The notes under the pieces are model-generated. The model was not told the DNA's origin. It did no database searches and saw only the letters and a program-made list of their open reading frames with translations. From positions 72,123,467-72,187,466 of the forward strand of contig JAYGXS010000001.1 in the NCBI GenBank assembly GCA_036362985.1: a stretch of 64,000 nt of DNA, in the 5' to 3' direction. This stretch comes from Ligula intestinalis. Lineage: Eukaryota > Platyhelminthes > Cestoda > Diphyllobothriidea > Diphyllobothriidae. The position numbers and the translations under genes were made by a program. Positions 1 through 11,640 of this stretch are shown here, piece by piece. Every line of letters starts with the position of its first letter. Position 1 is the first letter of the stretch.

Positions 1-2255
1 TAATGATCGAACTTTCAGGCCGTAAAACTACACAAAACAGGAAGCTACACTGATCGAACCAGTTGACATGCAATGAATGCACTGAACCTTGGTCAAAAAC
101 ACTGTTTTGTGCAAAATACTCCATCGAAAAATGCAAAGCGTAGAAAGTTTACACCTATCATAAAAATACGAACCAGAATTCTCTTACGGAAATAAATTTC
201 AAAACTAAGCGAATGCATTTGTTCACTATATAGAGCAGCTGTTAGCTTTAACTTGTAAAGACTGATAGTTTGTTGTATATAGGCGAGCTAAGCCGCGATT
301 ATTTTAGTTAACCGATCCGATCAGCAGTGTATTATTCTAGGAGATAAACTCGTGTCACAGGGCCATAATAAACCCCTTTTTAGCAAATGGGGAAAAAGCA
401 GATTCTACAAATCGAGTACCATGTCAAAAAAATGTATACCCAGAAATAATTATATACTTTATGTCCATACTGTTATGTTCTCAGCAACTTTGACGGTTGT
501 GCCTTTAAAAAAGGTAACAATTTCAACTTGGTGTTATATTTAATTAAAATAGTGATTTTTGAGTTTGCAATTAAACTAAGACCTGAAAATGATAGACCAA
601 AGGTTAATTCTTGGTGGTAAAAACGTTTTCTAATTCAATATTGATTTTAAGCCCGATTGCATAATACAGCTGTATTCAATGTTTAGAATCTGCAAGTTAG
701 ACATTTGCGTTTAAGTTTTATTATGCTTATTTCATGCGCAATGCATACGACGTCCCATATGGCTAAAAAAACGTTTGCAGAAGTTAGGATTATTTTGCAT
801 ATTTTACAGGCGACATTAATACCTAAACGAATACTATAATTTATAAATTTACGTTTCTACTTTTAAATTAGGCTTATAATAATTAAAAATGTAAAACCTA
901 CATATAACCTTTCTCTAAGTGTACGATTTGATGCTAACATAACCTGCCATTCAAAGGTTACAACGAAGAATATGCGGATGTATGGCTTCTATAAAATGCA
1001 TTTGAAATAATAAGCACACATAAAAGCAATTGCAAAATTTTTACTACTGATGTATTCGTTCTCTTAAAAAGGTTGCTGAAAGGAAGCTTGATCAAAGTGG
1101 ACATCCAAAATGAACCAAATATTGGGAACTTTACTTCATTTTAACCACTATTACAAAACAACTTCCGTAATATTTTCAATTTCAAAGAAACATTTAATGA
1201 GGAAGTACGTGTACTGCCTACATATAAGGGGCGGCGAATCAGCAGATTTCATAATAGTTCAAGGAAAAAAAGCCTGCTGAACAGCGGAACCATTTGTTTG
1301 CTTTTTGAGAGGGTGGAAGAAAAGTGGGCCTTATTTTGAAGATTAACACCTGCATTTTTCAGTAGAAAATGGCTCCATTCACTAAGATGAGTGGACACGT
1401 TAATAAAAAACTTAAACATTTCGACGTTTCTACACGAACTCTAAATTTATCATAGAGACAGGCTCAAGCCCAACTGAGTGCTGAGCTTCCGATGCATGGC
1501 AGTGAATATAGAAAAAACTTTAGCACATAGTATGGGACGACTTCTCAGCCCATAATTCAGAATGAAATGAATGAACAACCTCATCAAGAATGCGATTGGT
1601 ACTTTCCAGCATCAATTGGCTACCATCAATATGACACGTGGTATTTTACTGGAATATTAGCCAACCAGAGATCAATAATCTATATAACGTTTAGAACATA
1701 CAACTGGCTGAAGCGTGTCTCTGATGATGGGTCAATGACAGATTTCGCAATGTCAGATGAATAAAAGTCTTGTCCCAGCGATCACGTCATCCTCCTCCCA
1801 ATACGCCTGGTTAACAGACTATTAATTCATTTCAAGAATTTACTTATATTGTTTTGATCTGCAAATATCCCGATGAGCGAATAAAACTTATTTGTACCTT
1901 CGTTGTCCGAAACTAATAGCCATGTTCGTTTTCAAAAGCATGTTGAAGATTTTCATCCAGGTTGTCTGTCGTTCTGAGACACTTTTAATGGTTGCACAAG
2001 TTACATCCTTCGACTAAGAATCCTGTCTGAATTATGGGAAGATAATAATATTTGTGGAGATTATTTGCTTTGGATAGCTAGCGGATCTGCGTGTTTATTA
2101 GTTGCCATCGGCCAGCTATAGCCAGCCCCGTGTTTGAAGAACTAGACTGAAAGCCAGGCTTTTTGGCGATTCGGTTTATGGACTTTTTTGCCGTTGGTTG
2201 TGATTTGGAATACTTAACTAAGAAAACGTAAAAATTTCAGCTTTTTAATCTTCTG
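1..2255. other. no recognisable gene
   Basis: AT-rich sequence with only short, unconvincing open frames; the longest is about 65 codons near 1567-1764 and has no family resemblance. Nothing resembling an exon of either host gene, an RNA gene or a known transposon was seen here. Confidence 0.5.
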
Positions 2256-2560
2256 ACAGCTTTATTTCTATTCGCTGTATATATCACCATATTTAAGGTC
2301 TATAGGCGTAGACCAAAATTGTAAGCACATATTTTTGTTAAAACCCATCAATCCCTGTGAAATATACACATGCTGCCTTCAGAAAATCCACAGTAGCATA
2401 AATTGTTGTTGTTATTTACCATAATAACAGCCTATGTACTTGCTAAAAGACCCAGACACGTGTTTTGCTGGTATTCTGCTGCTGCTTAAAACAGCTGCGA
2501 GGTGGCCGGCTCATCAGTGGGTCACCCCAGCTTTTCCTATCTGCTTTCTAGTTGATATAT
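2256..2560 (+). repeat. dispersed repeat, copy 1
   Basis: This stretch aligns by eye with 62635-62965 in the same orientation. Shared blocks include AAGGTCTATAGGCGTA against AAGGTCTGTAGGCGTA, the GAAATATACACATGCTGCC region, and the CACGTGTTTTGCTGGTATT and CTCATCAGTGGGTC blocks. It has no coding capacity. It is probably a non-autonomous mobile repeat; its class is unknown. Confidence 0.7.
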
Positions 2561-2690
2561 GGGTGATGAACCAGAAAGCAGATAGGGAAAGCTGGGAACC
2601 CACTGATGAGCCGGCCACCTCGCAGCTGTTTTAAGCAGCGGCAGAATACCAGCAAAACACATGTCTGGGTTTTTTAGCAAGTACCTAGGC
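2430..2690. repeat. foldback palindrome, ~120-bp arms
   Basis: Arms 2430-2549 and 2573-2690 are nearly perfect reverse complements around a loop of about 23 bases. Both arms carry the ACTTGCTAAAA, CAGCTGCGAGGTGGCCGG and CTCATCAGTGGGT blocks. The 66-codon frame across it is a by-product of the palindrome. The related copy at 62.8 kb has only the left arm plus the loop (TTGATATAT), so this copy looks like an inverted duplication of the repeat end. Confidence 0.85.
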
Positions 2691-4319
2691 TAAAAGTACT
2701 GTAAGTTGCAACAAGAAAACGTAAAAATGCGTTAACACACATCCGGTGCCGTTGAGTACAACAGCAAAGGAAAATGGGGTAGTTTAGAGGGAAATTGGCC
2801 AACCAGAGCTCAATAATACAGGCCTGGTGCTGACTAAAAATAACTCCATACGTCAGTGCAAGCTGAAAAACGGTGACTTGTTCAATTGATGTCCGAGGCC
2901 AGGAACGAAGACAGTTCTAGGGTTCATTTCTTTTCGCATAGACATCTGTTAACTTGAACTCGTGGCCTGTTTGAAGTTGTGAGCGGCCATCTACGATTAT
3001 TGTCTGAACCCCCACACAACCAGTTTATTCGACGAATGTACTACTTGCGCATTCGTTTCGCTTAACCTGTGTCAGTCTAAGGACAATTAATACACTACAT
3101 ACATGTTTAAGAAGACCTCCTGTCTATGATATCTTTTTGTCCATGTTCGATTCTCGCGCCCAGTCTTATCGGCTATACTTTCGGTATCTTCTGAAACGCC
3201 CTTATTTATTGGCGAGCCTACGCTACTATCATTAGTAGTGCTGCTGTTTAGGTTCCTAGAAGGGAATCGTGCAAGCTTTGTCTTAGAACAACTTTCAAAC
3301 AGCCACTTAGTATAAACTGATCGCGCAGATAGCTGCCTTTGTGGGCCTTTTTTTCCGGGTTTCTGAAGGCACTCAAAATTCGTCTGAAACCCCTTATCAT
3401 AGAAATGGGTTTGCAAGTTACCGGATGATCACTGTAAAAGACAAGAAGCTGAATGATGTTAGTCACCTTTCTATAAATCGTCGTCTTTATTTTACCGTCA
3501 AGATTTTACCTTGTTAACTAACAACTGCAATATTACTTCGTGTTACTTCGGAAAACGCTGCGTTTTTGCAATAATCTGGCCCCGGAAAACGCCAAGGGTG
3601 GGAAAATACAGTTCTCATCTGTTCATAGATATCTTCAGAAACGGAAAGTATGCCTTCAAAAAATCAAACATGTTGGATACAGTGCGTCATTTTTTTGTAA
3701 AATTTGAGACCTTCAGGTCTCTTGTGCAAAGTGCCTCGCGTCAACTTCAGAAGTATGGACACCAGTAATGATACCACAGCGAAAATGACCATGAAATCTT
3801 CTTTCGATTTTGAAATGGTGCCTATAGAGTTTGTGAGGTTTAGCTTGTCAACAGAAAAATGAGGAATTTTGTTGCGGAAGGTAATGAGATATTAAGCCGT
3901 CTGACAAATAAGACTATTTCTTGTTAGTTTATATAATTTAACTTTGAATAAAGTACGTTTATCGATGTTTATGCCAACGTAATATTTGGTTTCATGTGGT
4001 GGTGCCTACTGAAGTTAAAGCTTATGTATGTACGCATTGCCTTTATATTCATAATTTATCAGGCTGTACAACAGAAAGAATTACTTCCAGATATATCTCA
4101 CACAGTCACAGTGCCAGTTCATCTTTTAGTTGTCTTCCATCAGATTCGGAAACCCTAATTTGTTGCTCTTTTTTATTTTTGGGTAAACGAAAAACCCTTT
4201 AACACTGCACTTGTTTTCCGAAATCTTTTTTGAACGTCAATCGATAAAAAATTGTATTTTTTATATTAAGTTTTGTAAAATGGCCGATTATTTTCATTCA
4301 ATTTTATAAAATGAGTGCT
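2691..4319. other. no supported gene; one weak open frame
   Basis: The only thing of note is overlapping minus-strand frames at 3087-3466. One (109 codons) is rich in Ser, Thr, Asn and charged residues. The other is preceded by a good-looking acceptor (CTTGTCTTTTACAG, minus strand). Neither matches a family I recognise and no partner exon was found, so no gene is called. Confidence 0.4.
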
Positions 4320-4750
4320 TTTGTGTGCGGCCGACTGATGATAGACAATAGGCTATTAATGCCAATAAAAGTGAATATGCTAGTTCCAGCACGCAGTTCA
4401 TGAGACCGAAAGACCCACTGCCACGACAGGAAGCGGCAGGAGTCGTTAACCGGATCTGATGCAGTTGTGGACAAAGAAAATACGTCGGAGAAACCGAGAG
4501 ATTACTCCGAACGCGAATGGCCATGCATTCAGCGGCGATGAGGAACAAAGAAGCCAACTACCAGGTTGCAGCTCACTAGACGGGACCTGGACATATTTTC
4601 AAGTTTGACGAGGCCGAAATCCTTGTAAGTCGCGAGCTGGTCAAGTCATGGTTTTTAGGCCCCCAGTCTATTGACAAGCGCAACGATTTGGGGTTCCCAT
4701 TCTGCGTAGTGAGATATTGCCTGAGCAAGAGAATCAGTCACCTGGAAAGG
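4320..4750 (+). mobile_element. Penelope-like element remnant (GIY-YIG endonuclease)
   Basis: Reading forward from about 4403 gives MRPKDPLPRQEAAGVV, then CSCGQRKYVGETERLLRTRM, a His-rich stretch, FKFDEAEIL and SWFLGPQSIDKRNDL. This order is the GIY-YIG nuclease domain that ends Penelope-like retroelement proteins; the Y-V-G-E-T-R core is visible. At least two in-frame stops and a small deletion before SRELV break it. Upstream, RLLMPIKVNMLV fits the preceding linker. No reverse transcriptase core remains, so this is a 5'-truncated dead copy. It is paralogous to the copy at 7.5-8.1 kb. Confidence 0.8.
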
Positions 4751-5140
4751 GCCGGGCCCAGTTACAACATAATTGTCGCGCAATTGCGGAGCCCGCATTC
4801 CCGTGACAATTAATGAATCAAACGCGAAGTGTCAAGCCATCATCGCACCAATTAAGAATCAAGCGGTGGCTACATGAGTGAATAATTAAAATACACACTC
4901 AGATGACCGCTTCGAACTATAAATACCGTGCAATCTGTGCATGTTTAAACCCTATCTGTGCATGACTCAGACTAACCTACCAATACTTATGATTAAAGAT
5001 TCTCGACGGATCTGAAACGACAGAAAAATAAAACTCTCGTTCCAGTGATCGTATCTTCTTCTTTTGAGATTATAAATGGTTATTTCAGCCTCAGTGGTTT
5101 TGCCATTAATTTCCTTCTGCGTATACCGGTGGTTGCTATA

Positions 5141-5260
5141 CGACGGGCAGGCCTCATAACCAATCAAAACTGACCTCCTTACGAAAGGTATAATACATAA
5201 CGACGAGCAGGCCTAGTTATCCAATCAAAATTGACCTCAATTTGAAAGGTATAATATATT
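5141..5260 (+). repeat. two-copy 60-bp tandem repeat
   Basis: Units 5141-5200 and 5201-5260 both run CGACG[G/A]GCAGGCCT, CCAATCAAAA, TGACCTC and GAAAGGTATAATA. The units differ at scattered sites. No coding potential. Consistent with a local slippage duplication. Confidence 0.85.
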
Positions 5261-6335
5261 ATCACAGATCTTTATTCATTGGGTACAGCAGATACGACAT
5301 AAATCACGAATGTGAAATTTTTGCCGTGTTTTGATTAGAATCTTTGGAAGGCATCAACCAGCCACGACGGCTGAGGCCGGCAATTTTAAAAATCCCATCT
5401 ATATATACAGCCAAACCGTAGCAAAGGCTTTGATGCTGTAAGCTGTATGGCATTAACGCAGCCTTCCAGCAGAATATGCATAGTTTATAGAAGATTGGAA
5501 GCACCGTATGAGATCTGAGTGTAGCGGTTATGTCACTAAATCGAGCCGCACCGCTATGTTTTGCTGCAAATTAACGCAAAGAAATGCCACATAATGTGGC
5601 TCTAAGTTCCGTCCAGCTGCAGCATGCCCAGAGGACTTTACGTCCAGTGTCTATGGATGTACGGGAGAAAAGCAACATAAATCAGCTCACTTAAATTTCT
5701 TTTAGCTCATTGTAAAAAGAACATAATCCACTTCCTCACGCTCGTCGTATGCCAGTTGTTATGGACGGACAACTAGTCAACCTACGAGACCACCCACCTC
5801 TCCTTACGGCTGAATTTGAATCAGAAATGACTCTTTTGTAAGTTCTTCATATCACACAACTCTTCAGCCAGCGCTTCTGGGCTCCTTACTTCATGTTTGT
5901 TTTGTGCGTTTTCAGACCAAAAAATGTGTTGCCCGTTACGTTTAGCATACCTTTTTGGTACTGAAGCCTGTTTAGTGTAAGAATGACCGTAGATTTAGCC
6001 AAATCTGTTTTCCACTCGCAGACTTATTTCCATTACTTATCCAAAGAACGACGATGTGAATACAAAATATAGACTTTCAATGTGTTTAATTGGGGTAATT
6101 TGTCTTTTAAATACTTACAAATCTACAAGAAAGCTGCATGTTTAAGTGTTTACCCAAAAATTCAATTTGTTGGCCAAATCTGCAGTGATATTTTACACTT
6201 TGGGGACTTCAAGATATGTAATTTACTTGGTAATTCTTAAAAAATTAATAGTACTTCTTATATTTTTTAATATATTTAATTGATTAAGTATGTCTTTGCA
6301 ATTTATTTCGAATCAAGTGTGATTTAATTTACGGC
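5261..6335. other. no recognisable gene
   Basis: Short open frames only (at most about 66 codons). A weak minus frame at 5304-5504 has no family resemblance. AT-rich from about 6040. Confidence 0.45.
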
Positions 6336-6465
6336 GCATGGTGAGCCTCGCAGCTTTGTGGTTAAGCGTTGGAACCGCAAAAGGCTTCCTTGCTGTGCGG
6401 ATTCCACTCCCACCGAAACAGCAAATTTTTCACAGTTGGGTCAACTGAATTTCATCAAGGTTTAA
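6336..6465 (+). mobile_element. tRNA-derived SINE, family A (degraded)
   Basis: GTGAGCCTCGCAGCTTTGTG, then a GCGTTGG arm and a TTCCACTCCCACCG box-B-like element, then TTTTTCACAGTTGGGTCAAC. The order and spacing match the better copy at 53.77-53.89 kb, which has TAGCTCAATGGTAGAGC (box A) and GGTTTGACTCCCACCG (box B). The acceptor stem does not pair well, so this is not a functional tRNA. Confidence 0.7.
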
Positions 6466-7224
6466 ATGCATACATTAGTGCCGGTTTGCGAGTGATTCGC
6501 GCTGTTTCGCACGTTTCGGTATTTTGAATGAATAACGTCATCTACGGTATGAAGAGATATATAGTGGAAAAAGAACAAGAGGATCCAGTCCTCGTTTTGC
6601 ATGCGCTTGGCACTCTCTCAAGATAACAAAAACCCGATGCACTTTCGCACTCTAGTCACGTGCCAGCTGTTGTCAATCAAAAACTAATGAAATGATGAGT
6701 CAACTTACACCTATTTTAGACTGAGATTTAATTTATAATGACACTAATTTTAGATTGGCGATGTTAGGAATCGGCTTTCAGGTGCGTTTGGAGACAAGAA
6801 TATGTGTTGCAGGTTGTTGTACTTTTCTCTTGGTACTGAAGCCCAGTCGGCATGGCGAGTGTACATTTAGCAATACAATTTTCGACTGATTGTGGTTGCG
6901 TATCCAGACAATGAGGGTGCGAGTATGAAAGGTTGACTTTTGATGTGATTAAGCAGTGCCCTTTGGTCTACTAATGGCCGAAGTGTGCGAACTGTGATAA
7001 TGTATGCCCTTATATAAGTACGCACAGCCTCAAAGTGCATGTGAGCAAACACTGGCCTCCAAGTAATACGACTAGTAATCAATGCAATGCTACGAATATT
7101 TTCACAATAAAAACACCATCACAGTCCAGTGTTTGCGGTCCTTGTAACTACACAGGTCAAAATCAACGCCTTTTCGGATTGGACATGCAAAAGCATTAGC
7201 TAGCTGTACAACTGGTTGGCGAGT

Positions 7225-7405
7225 TCCTGCTCGCGTCTACGAAATGGGTCATAAGTTCAACTTCGCAGCCGTCCAGATAATCGCCCACACCGGAAGCTAA
7301 ACCACCCGAGAATTTATTGAGACCTGGTTCACGGGTGGGAACTTATTCAATCGATGTATCGATTTGGCACCGACAAACAGAGTCTGAGCAGTCACATCCA
7401 CACGT
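7225..7405 (+). mobile_element. Penelope-like endonuclease tail, second subfamily
   Basis: Translation from about 7240 reads MGHKFNFAAVQIIAHTGS, a stop, then TTREFIETWFTG and NLFNRCIDLAP. This fits the region after the GIY-YIG core in Penelope-like proteins (F-F, ARE-IE-W, NR-IDL). It differs from the FKFDEAEIL version at 4.3 kb, implying a different subfamily. It sits directly upstream of another Penelope remnant in the same orientation. Confidence 0.6.
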
Positions 7406-7529
7406 GCATTACTGAGCATTGACTGGCTTTCACCCCCTATATTTGTCTTTTTTTGCTGTTGCTGTCTCTGGCGTCAAACTCCTGTGCGGATTTGAAAGCT
7501 CGGAATTATATGCACTGCAGCGAACCAGA

Positions 7530-8065
7530 AGGCAAACTTGCCGACGAAAAAACCTTCGAGGCGTGTTCAGAGAAAATGGCTATCCGCGCAATTTCATCAA
7601 CCGCTGCTTGAGCAAATGTGATGGCCAACAAAATCGCACAAGCCTCAAATTTTTGGGAGCGATCCCGGACGTTAAAAGCCTATCGGAGGCCGTCGGCCAC
7701 CTCCTCGCACCACGGGCTGAAGGCAGTTGTAAGGCAGTTGTAATGAAACCAAAATAATCACTGCCACGGCAAGGAGCATACGGACTCGTCTATAGGATCT
7801 GCTGCAGTTGCGGACAAAGCAGGAATGTCGGAGAAACTGGCAGACTTCTCAAGACGCGAATTGCCGAACACATGGCGGCAGTGCAGCGAAATGATTTCAA
7901 GTTGCGGCTCATTTGACAAGAGCTGGTGATGCATTCAAATTTAATTAGGTCTAAATTCTCCCAAAAGGTGAAAGTCGGGTAAGCCGAGAGTGACTTTTGT
8001 CATAGTTCATGGTCCCTAATCTATAAACAAGTGCAAAGATTTCCTCAATCCATATTCGCTGGTGA
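7530..8065 (+). mobile_element. Penelope-like element remnant (RT end plus GIY-YIG)
   Basis: Frame 7419-7757 includes FRENGYPRNFINRCLSK and LGAIPDVKSLSEAVGHLLAP, the usual linker between reverse transcriptase and endonuclease. After a stop at about 7757 the same reading resumes as VYRICCSCGQ, VGETGRLLKTRIAEHMAAVQ and RNDFKLRL, the GIY-YIG nuclease (Tyr and the G-E-T-R-Arg motif visible). The tail from 7960 is degraded but retains SLIYKQVQRFP-like sequence. Stops and indels show it is dead. An 11-base direct duplication (AGGCAGTTGTA) lies at about 7721-7742. Confidence 0.8.
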
Positions 8066-11000
8066 GACTCAATTTGGCAAAAGCAAGTTGTCCCTCGGGG
8101 AACGCACAGGCTACCTCCTTATCATACGCCAACACCGGAGAGCCACGTAGTCGAGCAGTCATCACGCCCGAGTCCATCATGCGTGATGAACGTTCAGCAA
8201 GTCACATCCCGCATGTCAGTCAAGAAACTATCAATGCGCAAGAAGACAATTACTGTCAATTGCTTTTGTATGTTTGCAGTAATGATTGAATCCTATAAAT
8301 GCTGAAAATTCTTGCGCATATTTTTCCCGTATTTGCTACTTCTTCCTGCCTCTGTCTCTAATGATGAATCCCCGACAAATCTCGAAACATCAAGCGAATA
8401 AAAATGTTGTCCAAGCAATCGAGTCGTCTTCTCGATATGCATTCTGCTCCAGTGCTCTCCCTTACCAATGCAAACATCTGGATCACAAAAATTTGCATTC
8501 GTTATGGAAATAGCTTGTACTGAAGCAGCGTCCACAGATCGGCTATCGACTCTGAACGGAGGGTAGACACTGGATTTGACTAGCCCTCGTGAATTAAACT
8601 TGGGAACTGTGTGAACTGTCTGTTTGGCGATAGGATAGAAGAGAAAGATAACTCTAACGGTGGGAAACATTTACCCTTCGAGAGTCGTCTACTTATGCGC
8701 AAAAAAAATCTCAAATTTTTCTACAATTACCTATTATTACGAATTACCGACTAAATCTGAAATTTCAGGACAAAATAAATATAACTACCGCACCGCAAGT
8801 CAACTGGAACAACCATCGCGGGTTTGATCGTAAACCCTATCTGGTTATCTGCCAAAATCCTTTCAAAGCCTCTGAAGGGTGTATTGAAGTGGCAACTTTT
8901 CCTTCGTAATCCAAGGTAATGAAACGTGTGATGCCATAATCTCTGTTATTAAATCGCCCTTTCAAGGGATATACACGTTATTTTGAAGAATGCTTTTGAT
9001 ATCTAAGGAGATTCACTACTGAAAACTGAATTGTTGGGCTTTCTGATGCTAACTGTGACAAACAAAACATCCAGTCAGTGGAAATGTCCCTCACTTTGTT
9101 TACTTAATGGAATCACAATGCCATTCTTTTACGACTAATTCTTCAAAATACGATCTTCCCTCTCATAGTTTAAATCAAACGGGACAGTTAACCGAGCCGT
9201 TTTTTTTGTAAATCACGTATATCAATTTCTGTCGCCTCAGTTCATTTTCACATACAGAATATAATATATCTGATGAAAGGTTCGGGATTAGAGGATAAGA
9301 GGATTAAACGCACACTTGAGGTTGTTTTTTAGTTCATTGCGGTGACTTAAGGTGCAAAATGTTGTTTACTTGAATTAAATTCCATTCGGATAAGAATACT
9401 GGGAGAAAAAAGAGGCAAAATGGGCAAAATCCAGCGTTTGTTGATATCCGAGGAATTCCCTACGCTATTAAACGCTGCGGAAAAGAACTTCTTGTGTCTG
9501 CATGTTGCACTTTTCAGGAAGATTCATGAAGAGCAGAAACTTTTTAATTATAGCTGTTCGCAAACGAACACTTTTTTGCGTCCATGAAATTGAGATTAGT
9601 GTAATTAGGAGATAGCGCATTATATTTTGCTAATCTGCCAAGTTTTGGGCCACAAAATTGAGTAATAAACATTGAAGGTTGTTCGTTGCTATACTCCATA
9701 TAAAATTTATATTTTATATTTGAGGGGTTACAGGCAAGGAATGCGTTTGAGAAGTTTATTAGTATATGGCAACCAAATTAATTGTACAATCAATATAAAG
9801 TTGGAGACCGTTACCATAACAAACATTTGTAAGAGTTGTCACGGAACATTGCGAAACAATTTTTTTCAAAAATCACCGTTGATGTTATTGCCACTCTGCC
9901 TTGCATTTTGTATTGTAGAACTGAGTCTAAAAGTAACCAAATATGCTGCAAACTGCTCCGTTTAAGATAAAATATTTAGATCTTTCATTTATAACGGAAG
10001 AGATATCCCTAATTATAAGGGTAATCAATCCACTGGCCAATATTTCACATTCTGATTTTCACTTAATCATCAAAAAAATTAAAGTACGGAAACATCAGAC
10101 GACAAAATCTATAAGTAAAGCTTTTTTCAAGGGTTAACTTTTTGTTAATTTTCTAAAGCATCCTTAAGCATATTTATTCACGAGTTTTGTAGTGGACGTT
10201 CATTTTTCTTGGCAATGTGTTCACATGATTGGGTGGTTCAGAAACTATGACACACAAAGAAAGCCGCAAAATATAAATGTTTAAAAGCTGGTTTTTTGAG
10301 TTAAAACTTTAAAGATATATCTTATTTTGAAGGTTTTGATAAGCACATATAATATACTCAATTATTTATGGTCAATTGACTAAAGCCAGTGAAAATCGTA
10401 AAGTCTTTATTAAAATTTCATGGAAGATGTTAACCTCTTCGTAATAGAAATATCGAAATAATTACATAATTTATGGCGGAAGGCAATAGCTCTTTGTGAA
10501 CAAAAATGATACGCTTACAATTGTTCCAGACAATTCTATTTAAATTTATAAGTCACTGACCGGCATGTCCGCAAGTGAGCTTTAGAAATATATTACTCCT
10601 GTGATCTCCCAATGGGGCATATCAAGCGAAACGTGGTTGCCTTGGTCCAACATAAGTCAAGCAATGCATTAACGAAAGAAAAAACTAGCTTCTCTCGTGA
10701 AAAAGTGTTAGAATACATACTCGAAATTTAAGCTCTTCGGTCCCAGCCATACACTTTATTGCACGTAATATGGAAGCATGTGCATTCGAAAACTTGACAA
10801 AACGATTATTTTTCCACGTAATTTTATTTTTGCTGCCTTATTTACTCAGTGGTTTTGCAATAACGGGCTTCCTATACATGTAAAACTTGAGTTTACCTAG
10901 CATGTATGATTTACACTTTTTCGGATTTTTTCACTTTGTTAAAAAAGCTGGTGTTTCTATAAAACGTTACATTCCTTCATAAATCATAAAACGATGTATT

Positions 11001-11234
11001 GTTAAGAATGATTATAACTTTTTTGCTGTAAGTATTTAGGGACCACAGCCTGGGCTGCGTTTGCGTGAAAGGGAGTTACTTGTAAAAATTTCAGGATTTC
11101 ATGAGATAGTGCATTTGCTGTATGCTGATACGCAAGAATCGAACTTCCACTTCTTGTCACCGATAATGAAAAAATAGTTGCATCACGGTCGCCATTAAAT
11201 AAAACGCAATTGTCTGTATAGAATGAGTTGCGTT
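8066..11234. other. no recognisable gene
   Basis: Opposed, overlapping short frames at 8062-8670 (up to 125 codons, minus) show no motif; the first part probably belongs to the tail of the Penelope copy. From about 8700 the sequence is AT-rich with short frames only. Confidence 0.45.
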
Positions 11235-11640
11235 TTCTGGTGGCATACATTTGAATGGGTGTGCTTCAGTGTGCCTTTTAAAAGGTTCAAGGTTTAGTGC
11301 TTTCGAACAGATAGACTTGGATTGAGTGTCCTTTGAGTTGTTTTAACGTAATTGTCTGACGTGCAGAGGTTGTATTCGCTATTGGCATCCCCTTGACTGG
11401 GTGTGGTTAAAAGTGTCACAAAAAGTCACGTGGTTTAGTGTTTTCGAATAAAACACATGTGAAGTAATGTTCTTTGCGTTTTTTTAAAGGCAAATATCCG
11501 CATAGCAATAGTTTTATTTGCTATTATCATCCATTGGTATGCAAGTGCCTAAAAGTGCCACTGCAAAGTCTTGAAGTTTGGTGCTTTTAAATAGAAACAA
11601 CTAGACTTGTAGTCTTTTTTTACTAAAACGATAAGGTGTG
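11235..11640 (+). repeat. degenerate ~145-bp tandem repeat, about 2.5 units
   Basis: Three successive blocks share the order GTG-T-AAAAGTG, then GTTTAGTG[C/T]TTTCGAA, then a T-rich segment, TTTGCTATTATCATCC or TTCGCTATTGGCATCC, then a new unit. Approximate starts are 11250, 11400 and 11540. The third unit is incomplete. Divergence between units is high. Confidence 0.6.
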